The translations under genes and the position numbers were made by a program. The notes under the pieces were generated by a model. The model saw nothing but the letters and a program-made list of their open reading frames with translations. It did not search any database and was not told the origin of the DNA. Positions 1-10,448 of a stretch of 64,000 nt of DNA are shown here, one piece after another. Source of the DNA: Euphorbia lathyris (taxonomy: Eukaryota; Streptophyta; Magnoliopsida; Malpighiales; Euphorbiaceae); contig NC_088917.1 in the NCBI RefSeq assembly GCF_963576675.1, positions 77,052,610 through 77,116,609 on the forward strand, in the 5' to 3' direction. Every line of letters starts with the position of its first letter. Within the stretch, counting starts at the first letter, position 1.

Positions 1-183
1 TCAAAATAGATCAACAAAATATGAAAGATTGACGGAGCAAATGAAGAGAAAGGAAGAAGAAAAGGATTAATAATATATATATTTTTTTATATATTTTTTT
101 TAGTATCAAATTAAAACATTATGGTTTTTTTCAAAAAAAAGAGAAAAAAATGTATCTACTTGTTCGATAAAACAAGAAAGCAT

Positions 184-311
184 ACCTATTGAGGTGCTCG
201 CTATGGTTACTTTGTTTTTTACAAAGTACCGTTACTTGGTGTGGTTTTCACCATCGGAAGTAACGGTACTTTGTAAAAAACAAAATAACCATAGCGGGCA
301 CCTACCTATTG
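184..311. mobile_element. Short foldback MITE with 8-bp target duplication
   Basis: Positions 192-303 form an almost complete inverted repeat. The outer end reads AGGTGCTCGCTATGG on the left and its near-complement on the right, with a short central spacer. It is flanked by a direct repeat ACCTATTG (184-191 and 304-311), an 8-bp target duplication as made by hAT transposases. There is no coding capacity, so it would depend on a partner transposase. The arms share the string TTTACTTTGTTTTTTACAAA, or close variants, with foldbacks near 22.35 kb and at the right edge of the window. Confidence 0.75.
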
Positions 312-440
312 ATTAGGTTATCTTCTTTGTTGTACTCTCTAGTTGTACAACTTATCTTTGTCTCCCTTTACTAGCCCTAGTATTCATTATTAATAAGTTC
401 TATATAAACAACTTTCTTGCTCTTGTTTTATCATCGAATT

Positions 441-1563
441 AGGAGGTGTTTGTTTTAGCTTTTCGGATGAGCGTTTAGCGTTTCACTCCAAACTGCAGGA
501 AAAATAGCGTTTGGTTAGGTTTATATAACTGCAGCGTTTAACATTTTTTCTGAAATCTGCAGCATTTTGGAGCATTTCACGAAAAGCTCCTATTTGGAGC
601 TTTTCATAAACAGCTGTTTGTAGTTACTTGTTATTGACAAAATTATCCTTTTTATTTCCACAAAATATGTTTATTCTTTAACATTATTTATATTTCTACA
701 AAATAATTATCGGAAGAATATTGTTTTATTGCGTTCAATAAAATTTTTATTTTCTTATATAGATTATTTTTGTTAATTTGTGTAACACATTTTTTATTTT
801 ATAATAGGATAAAGTGCAAAAACACCCCTAACATGTATAGATAGGAGCAATTTTACCTTTTAGCGTCTAAAATGGTGCAATTATACACCTAATGTTGGCA
901 ATCAAAATCAATTTCACCCCTGACATTGATAAGTTGGGTCAATTTGAGAAATAATTTATCAAACTGCCTTCTTGGTCATGAATATTATCATCTACACTTC
1001 ACATGTGTACAATTTTATCATCGTTAGTAACAGATCACAAACATATGATTAGACATGAATTTTTTTTAAGAAAATAAAAAAATATTTGTACAAATTGGAC
1101 AACAAAAATTCAAATATTTCACCGAATTTATAAATATTAATTTTCAATTTTATTATTAAATTACAAAAAATATGAAATCTCTTTTTTAAAACTACTGATA
1201 TGTGCAATTGGTATAGAATAAGAAATAAATTATATTTTCTAATAATATTTGAAATCGACCCAACTTGTCAATGTTATGGATAAATTGCTCTTAACTGTCA
1301 GTGTTATGGGTAAAATTGCATCATTTTAGACGTTAAGAGTAAAATTATTCCTAGTTGTAAACATTATGGGCATTTTTTCACATTAATTTCATCGTTGATT
1401 AATTTAAAACATGTCCATTTTAAACATTTTAAATCCGAACAACAGCATTTCAATATAATTTTACCAAACACTAGTAATTAAACAGCTAACAGCTTACTGC
1501 AACTGCAAACAGCTAACAGCAACCGCAACAGCTATTAACTAACAGCTGAATCAAACGGTCCCT
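441..1563. mobile_element. hAT-like MITE, host of a nested foldback element
   Basis: The left end reads AGGAGGTGTTTGTTTTAGC and the right end, read on the other strand, AGGGACCGTTTGATTCAGC. These diverged terminal inverted repeats resemble a common plant hAT-MITE type. The right part carries repeated CAGCTAACAGC-like motifs. No convincing 8-bp duplication remains. A second foldback element (about 813-1381) sits inside it and explains its length. Confidence 0.5.
813..1381. mobile_element. Foldback element nested in the 441-1563 MITE
   Basis: The left arm (GTGCAAAAACACCCCTAACA) pairs imperfectly with the right arm (reverse complement GTGAAAAAATGCCCATAATG). The arms extend for well over 100 bp with recurring GGTGCAATT and GACATTGATAAGTTGGGTC type blocks. 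A related foldback arrangement occurs at about 22,980-23,525. No ORF was recognised. Boundaries are approximate. Confidence 0.55.
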
Positions 1564-1807
1564 TAATTTATACATGATAGATCCAATTTTTAACATTTTG
1601 GTAAAAAAAATTAACTATATTATTAACGTAATAAATATTTTAAATATAATTAATATTTTGAGAGTTTGATTGGATAGTTAAATAACCAGTCAAATAATAA
1701 TAAATCGCCTGTTTAAATAAGTTGGTGGGTATGGATAAAATTGATTTACCTTGAATTTGTTATTAATGGCCCCCAGTTGAGTATAAGGTTTAAGAGATAA
1801 AAATCTT

Positions 1808-2105
1808 AGGATCAAATACATGAATATCATAATTAAGTACAAACTTACAACTAAGTCATATCATCAAATTTAATTCTTAATATGTATTCTCTATATATTA
1901 TAATTTTACACTATAATTTAAAGATTCTAGACTCCAATTCATAAATCATAAACTCTAGAAAATATATTATAAACTTATAATTTATAAATTCTAATCCTTA
2001 AAATATATTAAAAGTACTGATTTTACTAATTTGACATAACCCAAAATTATGACCCGACATAGTTGTAAATAGTTTTTAAAATATGAATTTCTGTGTAATT
2101 TTTCC
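1808..2105 (-). mobile_element. 300-bp MITE, copy 1 of 3
   Basis: About 300 bp of AT-rich sequence that is the reverse complement of the elements at 4856-5155 and 20577-20864. All share ends like GGGAAAATTACACAAAAATT and GGGTGAATTACATGAATATC, and an internal block around TTTATGATTTATGAGTTGGA. It is non-coding. Confidence 0.6.
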
Positions 2106-2610
2106 AAAATCTTATCTTATTTATATCTCTTATTTTATCTTTAAAACAAACATCGAATAAAAGAATCTTGCATTATTTATCTTTATTTCACTCTATGTAT
2201 CCCTCCTATCAAACCCCGTATAAAGAATAAATGATAAATGGAAGGTAATGAATTTTTTTTAATATTTAACACTGAATTATTTGTTTTTGTTATTAAATTC
2301 TATATTAAGTTATTTAGAATTTAAAATTAACTTAAAAACACTCTAGAGCTCTAAGAAACAACATGGAGATAGAAGAAAAATAGAGGGATTGTCCAATAGA
2401 GAAGAAGATGAGTTAAACAATGTTGATTAAAATAGAATTTTGGAGTTCTTTTATTTCCGCTGCTGTTCAACAGATATGGGTCGTGTCATCTGAGAAGTTT
2501 GGTTTGGTTTTGTCTTATTCTTTGACAAGTTTATTCTTTTCTTTACAATTCTTGCATCAAAAGATCTTTTTCCATCTATGGATCATCAAGCAATCACTCT
2601 GGAGAATTCA
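2106..2610. other. AT-rich stretch without recognised gene
   Basis: The plus-strand frame at 2420-2620 does not resemble a known protein. It may be upstream sequence of the decayed LINE end that follows. Nothing else was recognised. Confidence 0.3.
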
Positions 2611-2970
2611 TTCTAGCTAAGACGAGAGCTTTTCAAGGAAATCTCAGTCTTCAGCTAGTCGATGTCATGACTATCAAAGAAGCTTTAAGTTAGATTAAGA
2701 TGCATCACCACAGTGAGAAAATTCAAATTCAATTGGATTGTCTCGTCCTAGTCAAGGCAATTCAAATAGGTTTAGAAGGTCTTTCGTATTTAGTATATTA
2801 TTTCTGATTGTATTCATTTATTACGAGATTTAGAGCCGTGTTTTATCTTTTTTTTTATTAAGCGTTCATCAAATTCGGTTGTCTATGCTCTAGCAAAAGC
2901 GATCAATTTTGTGTATGTTTAAGGTGAATGGACATATCCACCACCATTTCTTAACAATATTCTTTAATCT
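2611..2970 (+). pseudogene. Fossil LINE RNase H domain
   Basis: Reading the plus strand gives a decayed copy of the RNase H-like C-terminal domain of plant L1 LINEs. An early block contains IKEALS, then a stop where this family normally has a tryptophan, then DCLVLVKAI. Later comes SDCIHLLRDLEPCFIFFFIK followed by RSSNSVVYALAKAINF and a stop. The ALA motif near the end is the usual RNase H tail of these elements. Frame changes separate the blocks, so this is non-functional. It lies opposite in strand to the LINE end that begins at 3027, so two unrelated LINE insertions abut here. Confidence 0.6.
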
Positions 2971-3073
2971 GATATAAGCTAATAAAACTTGGCATTATAA
3001 AGTTAAATAGAATTTAAGTGTTTGAATTTTTTTTTTGTAGAAACAGGAAAAGAAAGACAACACAAAGACCAAG

Positions 3074-3585
3074 CTAGTCTGGGATCAGCCTAGGAAAGCT
3101 AACCCCAACTCTATCCTCTAAAAGGAGAGAAGAAAGAAAGATAGGAGGATCAGAAACGGTGGTAACACCTAACATCCCCTTATGCCCAGCCGCCGCCAAG
3201 CGATCCGCAATCCGGTTCTGTTCTCTAAAGATGTGGCTGAACTCTAAGAACTCAAAGGAAGAGCCAAGTCTTTTAATAGATTTGATAAGGTTCTGGCTAC
3301 TAAGACAAATAGCATGATTATTAGAAATCATATTAATGGCATCCTTATTATTAGATTCCACAGAAAGCCTCTTAATACCCAGACTTCTGGCAAGCTTGAC
3401 ACTAGAGAGAATACCCAAAAGCTCTACCGAGAAGGACGAGCCCAACCCCATGTTATGGGTGAACCCAGACATCCAATTGCCCCCCGCGTCTCAAAGAACA
3501 CCACCGGCCGCGACTCTTCCATTATTGAGGCAGGAGCCATCCGTATTCAACTTCACCACCCCATCCTTAGGCCTACTCTAACCAA
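3074..3585 (-). pseudogene. LINE RNase H domain, broken
   Basis: The minus-strand frame contains KLNTDGSCLNNGRVAAGGVL, the start of an RVT_3-type RNase H with its catalytic Asp in TDGS. It continues through SVELLGILSSVKLA, the second-acid region (SVESNNKDAI) and the tail REQNRIADRLAAAGH. The frame is interrupted by a TAG upstream of the TDGS block and a TGA right after GGVL. The TGA sits where an Arg (CGA) is usual, so it fits CpG deamination. This domain would remove RNA from RNA-DNA hybrids during LINE reverse transcription. This copy is dead. Confidence 0.7.
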
Positions 3586-3685
3586 CAAGGTGAACCTCTT
3601 TATTCTGGGTGGACCTGGCAAGGGGGTCCCCTTTGAAGCTCTTAGTAATAATAAGGAGCTTTTTCGAGAAGAACACAGGTAAGTT

Positions 3686-4360
3686 CTAAATAAAAACAGT
3701 TTTCTCACTAAAAATCTCCTCGTTCCTCCACTTCCAGATTTGGTGACAAATAATAGCAAAGAAAATGTCACCATGCTCCATGTTAGCCAGTAACTTCCCA
3801 CTAACCCCATTAGAGAACCAGTCATTCTCAGAGTGGGAAAGGAATGAAGGGAGAATGTGGTGTGGGAGAACTTTCTTCCACACCTCTTTACTTTTAGAGC
3901 AGTCCCTAAGGGCATGGCACAAAGTTTCAACATGGCCACTGCATCTATTGCAAGCTCTTGAATCTGCCAAATACCGTCTGTGCCTACCTGAATTAGTAAG
4001 CAACCTATCCTTAACTTCTAGCCACAGGAAGCTCCTAATACGGTAAGGGATTTTAAGGGCCCAAATGGATTTCCAAGTATCCGAGAGAGGGTCGGATCTG
4101 TTGAGGGTAAAGGCTTCAAAGGTAGATTTGCAAGAGTAAGCTCCATTGTTAGTCAGTGCCCAGCAATGCCTATCCTTATCTTCCTCTTGATTACTAATCT
4201 TAACTCCCCTAATTCTAAGGAGAGTATCCAAGCTAAAGAAGGTATCAAATTTAGACCAAATCCAGTCCCCATCAGAGTCCACCACATCGGCAATCCTCCA
4301 GTTGCAGATATTGCTAGGTGGGGGGGGGGGGGGGGGGGGGAGGGGGGGAGCTACAAACAT
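3686..4360 (-). pseudogene. LINE zinc-binding (zf-RVT) domain fragment
   Basis: A 224-codon minus-strand frame. Residues after about 15 read NICNWRIADVVDSDGDWIWS, then the zf-RVT core: WKSIWALKIPYRIRSFLWL, the cysteine pair in ACNRCSGHVET with LCHALRDC, and a WKWRNEEIF block. This is the region between RT and RNase H in plant L1 elements. The apparent N-terminus is an artefact: a run of prolines translated from the G-tract at 4320-4348, followed upstream by stops. It is a non-functional fragment. Confidence 0.7.
4320..4348. repeat. Poly-G tract inside LINE fragment
   Basis: Twenty-one consecutive G residues, one A, then seven more G. On the LINE coding strand this is poly-C and translates as poly-proline. 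It interrupts the LINE sequence, which is recognisable on both sides. Its exact length is easily mis-called in sequencing. Confidence 0.85.
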
Positions 4361-4672
4361 CTATAAGCGGTTTATCTCTGATCCAGGTATCATTCCAGAA
4401 GCTAATGGACTTTCCATTACCCACCTCCAGGCCAACCCCCGAGCAGAATTCAGCAAACACAACGCTGAGCCCTTTCCAAAGGAAAGAACAATTGACAACT
4501 CTCTCCTTAGGGCCCCAAAGATTTTGTCCTTCCGATACTTACCACAGAGCAGACGAACCTAAAGAGAAGAGGGGCATTACCACATTCTCCAGAGGAGTTT
4601 TATTAATAAAACTTTGTTGTTGTCCTTAGCCTGTCTAGGACGCAAGCCATACGCCGCCCTTTGAGCTTATGT

Positions 4673-5237
4673 CAAGGACGGTTTTAACAATTTAAGAGCC
4701 CTATGCAAAATAAGTAATAAAGGCCATTTAATATAAATTTTACTAATTAAAATGTAAAGTTGGGCAGGTCTTTTAATTTTTTTTTTTATCAATGAGCTTC
4801 CAGAAAAAATAAGTCTTTGTATATTATTTTATCACTACCTATATTAAAAAAAATAGGGAAAATTACACAAAAATTCATATTCTAACAACTATTTACAACT
4901 ATGTCAAGTCATAATTTTGGATTATATCAAACTATTAAATTCAGTACTTTTAATATATTTTAAAAGTTAGAATTTATAAATTAAAAGCCTAGAATACATT
5001 TTCTAGGGTTTATGATTTATGAGTTGGAGTTTATAATATTTAAATTATGTTGTAAAATCATAATATACAGAAAATAATGACAAATTAATAATTAAGTTTA
5101 CTGATTTGATTTAGTTATAATTTTATACTTAGTTATGATATTCATGTAATTCACCCAAAAAAATAACTTTCATATATACATATACACAATAAAAAAAAAT
5201 TTGGGCCCCTCCAGTCCTGGGCCCTAGGCCGGCCCTG
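4673..5237. mobile_element. hAT-like element with CAGGGCCGG-type ends
   Basis: The left end CAAGGACGG matches the reverse complement of the right end (CAGGGCCGG) at seven of nine positions. The flanking 8-mers GCTTATGT and GCTACAGT are a degenerate match. The right part (GGGCCCTAGGCCGGCCCTGG) closely resembles the right end of the element at 22909-23709, which has a much better target duplication. There is no coding capacity. The interior is mostly the nested MITE at 4856-5155. Confidence 0.5.
4856..5155 (+). mobile_element. 300-bp MITE, copy 2 of 3 (nested)
   Basis: Same family as 1808-2105 and 20577-20864. The ends GGGAAAATTACAC and, on the other strand, GGGTGAATTACAT form short inverted repeats. 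It lies inside the hAT-like element at 4673-5237. Confidence 0.65.
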
Positions 5238-5640
5238 GCTACAGTCTAAGGTTTCTAAGGTTTTTGGGGTTTCCGGTTACGTTGGGTGATCGGTTTATCT
5301 CGATCCGACCAATCCAAAACATGAGTTTTATTCTAGAGCAATTACATCCTATTTGAATTATAACTCTTAAATATACAATATGTACTCCGTATAATACGAT
5401 AACAAACAAATGTTTGTTGAGCCTATAAATGGATTTTGGGCCGGATGGTTTAAACTCAAATGTCGATAGTAGGAGTTGAAGTCCGACAAACCCTCTCTGA
5501 TGCTTAAGTCAGTGAAGTATCTAGAAACAATACCAACTAGAAGGAAAGTTATAAAAGAGAATTGAGTATTTAGTTACATATCCGTGTCTCTAACTTCTGA
5601 GCTATTTAGTAATCATTAATTGAGTATTCAAAAAAACAAT
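5238..5640. other. Non-coding stretch with retroelement-like motif
   Basis: No gene recognised. Around 5480-5520 the minus strand carries a GACTTAAGCATCAGAGAGGG-like motif. The same kind of motif recurs near 7785 (plus) and 23,800 (minus). Confidence 0.3.
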
Positions 5641-6120
5641 GTCTAGGCGTTTAAAATCGAGAATTCGTTCTAATTTTTCTCGATTAGTTCCTCCTCTTAA
5701 GTGATGCCTAGACCTACCTAACCTGTGTTTGGATATTGTTGCAAAGTTATCGGTGAAGTGTGTCTATTATTTTCGAATATTTTTTTAATTATATTCTCTA
5801 CTTGTTTCTATAATATTATTTAGGAGTTTGAAAATACTGTTTCATAGTTTTTGGTGAGTTATGTTAATTATATTACTTGTTTAAATCGTTTCAATAATAT
5901 TATTGTTAAAGTGTTTTTTATACGTTTTAAAGATATATATTATAAAAATACATTCTTTTAACTAGAATTACATAATAATTTATTCATTAATAAATAAAAA
6001 TTTATAAAACTACAAAGTGATTAATCATCAAGTCCCCAACTAATCCGCATTAATTCCCGAGGGCAATGTTCGCCCAACTAGCATCAAACGCTTTTTATAA
6101 CCTTGCGGATGTCTATGTTA
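5640..6120. repeat. Interspersed repeat family E, copy 1
   Basis: Begins around TTTCTCGATTAGTTCCTCCT with CCTAGAC-like motifs and ends with an AATAAATAAAAATTTATAAA...GTGATTAATC block followed by TTTTTATAACCTT. Two more copies with the same order of motifs lie at about 54,935-56,535 (interrupted) and 57,430-57,900. It is non-coding, and class and termini are unresolved. Confidence 0.4.
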
Positions 6121-6403
6121 TTCTCAAAGAAAGATATTGGAGTGGATATCAGAGATTCCTCGGATGTCTATGTTATTTTGCAGGAAGCAATTGATCGTGA
6201 AAGAAAAATAAAATATCTGACAACCGAAAGTTCGCCCTATTTATCATCATATACAAATTAGGATTATTTCACACCTATATAAAAGTCAGGGACTTCAACA
6301 AGTATTATCACATATACAAAATCAAAAATCCGATTTATATCGTTCGATTTGAAACTAATTTTTAAAACACGGCTAATAACGAGTATCATTCATATTTTAT
6401 AAG

Positions 6404-6878
6404 GTAAATTATATCGATGGCCACTGAATTTTATCTATTTTTAACATTCCGAACTTTATACTTTTTAGCATTTATGTCATTCAACTTTAATTAACTTCTC
6501 AAATAACCGTTAAAGACCTCAAAATGAAAATATTCAAGAATTAAAGTTGTTCAGAATGAAATTTACCATGGAACCACATTTTTTATTTACCAAAATCACT
6601 TTTATTGGAGCTTTCTTTCTCTAAAAATTCAATCTCTCTATCCTAACCAAACAACACATAAATTACCTCAAAATGATAATTTTCAAGGATTAAAGTTCCT
6701 TAAAATATCATTAACTCTTCGAATATCTTATTTTGAGGCCGTCAATGGTCGTTTTGAGGCGTTGAGTGACTACCGATGTTAAAAAGTGTAAAGTTCAATG
6801 ATCATACTGTTAAGAATTGAAGTTCAGTCGTCACACTATTAAAATGAGCAAATTACAGTTGCCATATGTGTAATTTAC
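6404..6878. mobile_element. Foldback MITE
   Basis: The terminal inverted repeats begin GTAAATTATATCGATGGC on the left and GTAAATTACACATATGGC on the opposite strand at the right. Arms continue with complementary blocks such as CCTCAAAATGATAATTTTCA against its counterpart. Related arms (a TTCAAGAATTAAAGTTGTT block) occur in the elements at 17,968-18,350 and 60,276-60,672. Non-coding. Confidence 0.6.
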
Positions 6879-6879
6879 G

Positions 6880-7187
6880 GGGGTGTTTGGTTGCTCCTTT
6901 TCAGACTCCTTTTGCCTTTTCACTTCAAAAGGGAGAGTTTTAGGTGTTTGGTTAATAACCTCCTGTTTGCCTTTTACAATTGGAAAACAGAATTAAGTGT
7001 TTGGTTAGTGGTCTCCTGTTTGCCTTTTATACCCGAAAAGCAGCTTTTTACAAAAGCAGAGAATCTCTGCTTTTTGGAAAAGCAGCTTTTTCCAAAAGCA
7101 AACAGCAACAGCAAACAGCAAAAGCAAACCATAACAGCAAACCGTAACAGTAAACAGCAACAGCAAACAGTAGGTAAAACAAATGGG
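6880..7187. mobile_element. GTGTTTGG-type MITE (subfamily S1)
   Basis: Starts GGGGGTGTTTGGTTGCTCC and ends AACAAATGGGCCC. The interior has CTTTTCACTTCAAAAGGGAG, a GCAGAGAATCTCTGC palindrome and a run of AGCAACAGCAAACAGC repeats. Related copies are at 18,900-19,010, 20,998-21,212 and 53,833-54,095. Long frames here (for example 6891-7268) are by-products of low-stop repeats. Confidence 0.55.
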
Positions 7188-7409
7188 CCCTACCTCTACT
7201 TTATAGGCATAATTATAACACGAAGACGTCTGATCCCTAGAAATATTTTTACAATAATTTATCAATAATAAAATGTAGGCTTAAAATGATTGATTGGATT
7301 TCGAACTTTTAAGTGTTCCGATAAGCCTTAACCTATTTAAAATATCTTGATCGTCCTCTCAACTTGTTTTAAATATAGTTAATTAATCAATCGGTTGCAA
7401 AGAAATAAG

Positions 7410-7945
7410 CATTATATGGAAGATGTGTTGCACGCGTATTGGAAAAGTCAAACGATCAAAATCGGATGATACTGTGTATAATAAAGTTTGGACCTCAAAT
7501 GGTTCTCAAAGACCCATTAATCATACTTTTGGACCGACCCATCTAGGATCCTCAAAGGTATTTAGAGGAAATGGTGAGAAAATATGGTTTCGGATCTCAA
7601 TCACACGCTAAAGCCATTTGGAACAAGAGTTTAGATTCCGGGCCAATATGGTGGTGACATGTGTATCAAAGCCTAACCTCAAATGTCTATAAATAGTAGC
7701 CAAGTTCAAAGAAGAAGGTACACAATTCTATATACTCAAACTCCATTACTTTCTTCCTAAGCTTTTGTATTCCCTTACTAACTTAGGCATTAGAGAGGGT
7801 TCGCCGGTCTCCGGCCCCCTGTCTAACCGTTTTCTGTCTTACAGGTCATTGGAGACAGTGTTCAAGTATTCCAAGGATATTCCGATATTATCGGGGTAAT
7901 AGATTCTAATATCAGAGATGACGGATTTTACAGTTGAGCAGCTAC
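7410..7945 (+). other. Retroelement-like promoter fragment
   Basis: A TATA-like TCTATAAATAG (about 7687-7697) is followed roughly 95 bp later by ACTAACTTAGGCATTAGAGA and a GGTTCGCCGGTCTCCGG block. The same TATA-then-motif arrangement occurs on the minus strand near 23.8-23.9 kb. No protein-coding frame is credible; the 62-codon frame at 7423 is unsupported. It may be a relic of an LTR or other retroelement promoter. Confidence 0.3.
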
Positions 7946-8159
7946 GAACTTCATTTTTAATATGTTTTAGTATTTTCTTATGTAATAATATAGCAAGGTG
8001 CGTACAACATATTTTTCATATGCAACTTATTTCAACACATTGAAATTGATTATATTTTGAATAGGTTGAGGAAACTATCAATATGCTTTGAAAATTCAAT
8101 AAGCTAATCAAGCTTTTTTGGCAGGTTTAATGGACAAATGATGTATGAAGCCTAATATG

Positions 8160-8332
8160 TAGTGACCATTTGTTCCATCTTTCGGAACTGCTTTTTGCCT
8201 TTTTAAGTGTGTGGTAAATTTGCAGAACAATTGCTTTGAGTAGAAAAAATAACTAATATCTACTACCTATCAACAACAGCAAACAGCTAACAACAACAAC
8301 AACAGCAAACAGGACCAGCTGAAACAAACAAT
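8160..8332. mobile_element. GTTTG-type MITE (subfamily S2)
   Basis: Carries GTTCCATCTTTCGGAACTGC near the left, AACTAATATCTACTACCTAT in the middle and AACAGCAAACAGG...GAAACAAAC at the right. The same order is found at 10,017-10,205 and 53,418-53,628, and in reverse at 53,702-53,820. Non-coding. Confidence 0.45.
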
Positions 8333-8675
8333 ATCATAATGTGATAATTTATTGAAGAACTTTTATAAATTTCATTCTATTACATTATTTTACTGTTTTA
8401 AAAAAAAGTTATGATCATAAAAGTCCAAAAATTTCTATTATTAGTGTTAATTTAGTTTTTCAATACATAAAATTTATTCATACTTAATACTTAAATACTT
8501 AAATGCATAGATTCCTAATATTTTATTACATTTCCAATACAAATAAATACTTATTTTAGGATTAATTTTTTTTTATTATTATATGTGAATAATTAATGGT
8601 TATATACAGCCTTTAGGCTGTATATATCATTTGCCTAAAAAAATGGTTTTTATAATGAATTACTATTTATTGCTT

Positions 8676-9101
8676 CCATTTTACTAGTTACCGCCCTCAT
8701 ATTGAGGGCTTTGCCCTTTTACTATATATTTGCTAAAGTTTATTATTCTCTTATTCATAATCTCTCAACTCTCTAATCTCTCTCAAAATCATATTTTGGA
8801 ACACAAATCATGTCGGGAATGAGGCACGACAAAGAAAAGGGATCGGTTCATGGCAATGTACATTTTTCTCCATTTTTTGGTTTGAAAACACGAGTTCTGC
8901 CTGCCCAGAAGGCAGACGATTTGAGTTTTTGCCTGCCTAAAGGGCAGGCGGTTATATTTTTCGGAGTTTTCGGATTCAAACTCATCGATTATTTTTAGAA
9001 TTTCAGTTTTGCTCGGGAGAGAGAGAAACAATAAACAGTTTTTTAAAGAAATATATATGAAGGCAAAATTGTCAATATAGGAACGGTAACTAGTAAATTG
9101 G
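8676..9101. mobile_element. Candidate element with 18-bp inverted ends and a mini-ORF
   Basis: The ends CCATTTTACTAGTTACCG (8676-8693) and CGGTAACTAGTAAATTGG (9084-9101) are inverted repeats matching at 17 of 18 positions; the inner 14 are perfect. Between them lie a TATATATTT string at about 8722, an ATG at 8810 opening a 62-codon frame of no recognised family, and GC-rich hairpins (CTGCCTGCCCAGAAGGCAG and GCCTGCCTAAAGGGCAGGC). No clear target duplication was seen. The mini-ORF may be fortuitous. Confidence 0.4.
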
Positions 9102-9200
9102 TGCGGTAAATCTCAACCCTTTTATATTATTGTTGCTCTATATTTATTTATGGCGCCAATCAAACTGTCTCTTTGTAGCAAATGCATACCCATTGAATTG

Positions 9201-9705
9201 GGGTTAAATGCGCCATTAGCGACTGAACTTACATGGTTATCTCAAAATGGCCACTCAACTTCAATTTGTCTCAATAAAATCACTTAAATTTGAGTTTTGT
9301 CTCAATTAAGTCACTCCGTCGATTTTAGTGGTTAAAATGCATCGAAATAATGACATGGATGGCATGTCAACATGAGTTAACTCAAATCTCTGACCGGAAC
9401 GAAATGTGACAGCCGCATGTCGGGTATTTTTATGAAAAAAACTAAGTTTCAGTTTTTTTTTTCCATAAAAATAATCGACACGTGATAGCCATGTGGTGTA
9501 TATGTGGATGTCATGTGTCATTTCGGTTAGAAATATGAGTTGTCACTTATATCATCATTCCGATGATTTTTAATCATTAAAATCGTTATAGTGACTTGAT
9601 TGAGACAAAACTCAAAATTGTGTGATTTTATTGAGACAAATTGAAATTGAGTGACCATTTTAAAACAACCATGTAAGTTCAGTGACCAATGATACATTTC
9701 ATCCC
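9201..9705. mobile_element. MULE-like foldback MITE with 9-bp duplication
   Basis: Terminal inverted repeats start GGGGTTAAATGCGCCATTAG on the left and GGGATGAAATGTATCATTGG on the opposite strand at the right, and share ACTGAACTTACATGGTT. The flanks are ATTGAATTG (9192-9200) and ATTGAATTG (9706-9714). A 9-bp duplication is typical of Mutator-like transposases. Non-coding; the 71-codon minus frame is spurious. A related, larger element begins at 61,688. Confidence 0.75.
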
Positions 9706-10016
9706 ATTGAATTGGCTCATAACTTTAGAAGTTGAGGTACTATATTAATTATAAAATAAACTATATATATATAAGGGACAGTTACAAAAATGTCAAACAT
9801 ATTATTTATAAGTTATGGGTTACTCTCTTGAACCATTCTTTTCATGGCTTGATAACTAGTTTCAACATTTAATTTGTAATTTAAAACCATGTGCTTCTTT
9901 ATTTTTATTTTTTTCTTCTTTCTTTTTAATTTATGTGTTACAGAAATGTATAGTCAAAACAGTTTTTTACAAAAATGTATAGCAAAAACACTAATACAAT
10001 ACTAGAATATCAGGTT

Positions 10017-10205
10017 TAGTGTCCGTTTGTTTCCATTTTTCGGAAGTACTTTTTGTTTTTTAGTTCTAATAGTTCTAACATGAGATGAAAAGTGTTCGGT
10101 AAAATTCTGAAACAACTTCTTTTAGCAAAAAAAAAAACAACTAATATCTACTACCTATCAGTAATAATAACAACTAACAGGAATATGTGAACCAAACAGG
10201 CTCTT
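10017..10205. mobile_element. GTTTG-type MITE (subfamily S2)
   Basis: GTGTCCGTTTGTTTCCATTT at the left, CTAATATCTACTACCTATCA inside, and GAACCAAACAGGCTCTTA at the right. Same organisation as 8160-8332. Non-coding. Confidence 0.5.
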
Positions 10206-10242
10206 AATGATATTAGTTGTAAATTCAAATATATATATATAA

Positions 10243-10420
10243 TAGAATGTGTAATTCGGTGCGTTTTTTTATATTTTTTATCAAACCGAACCGAATACCG
10301 AAATGCACCAAAAAATAAAACCAATGCCGAACCAAAATGTCAAAAAAAACCAAACCAAAAAACCAAATTCAATCAGTTCGGTTCGGTATGCAGTTTAAAC
10401 TGCACCGATGCACACCCCTA
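10243..10420. mobile_element. Small hAT-like MITE with GGTTCGGTTCGG interior
   Basis: The left end TAGAATGTGTAATTCGGTGC pairs imperfectly with the right end read in reverse (TAGGGGTGTGCATCGGTGCA). The interior is rich in CCGAACCGAA and its complement, a common plant MITE type. No matching 8-bp flank was found. Confidence 0.45.
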
Positions 10421-10448
10421 GTGATTTGTTACTAGTTGAGAGTTAAAC

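Larger units (their letters stand above)
3027..4660 (-). mobile_element. 5'-truncated L1-type LINE (minus strand)
   Basis: A minus-strand LINE 3' portion. It runs from the region just after reverse transcriptase (about 4640), through the zinc-binding RT-associated domain (3686-4360), to an RNase H domain (about 3074-3585). It ends in a poly-A tail seen as a T-run at 3027-3036. Endonuclease and RT catalytic regions are absent, consistent with incomplete target-primed reverse transcription. The truncated 5' side abuts, and may be interrupted by, the hAT-like element at 4673-5237. No target duplication could be identified. Confidence 0.75.

Noticed and set aside
3314..3682. 122-codon plus-strand frame
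   Set aside because: Antisense shadow of the minus-strand LINE RNase H, whose motifs are clear.
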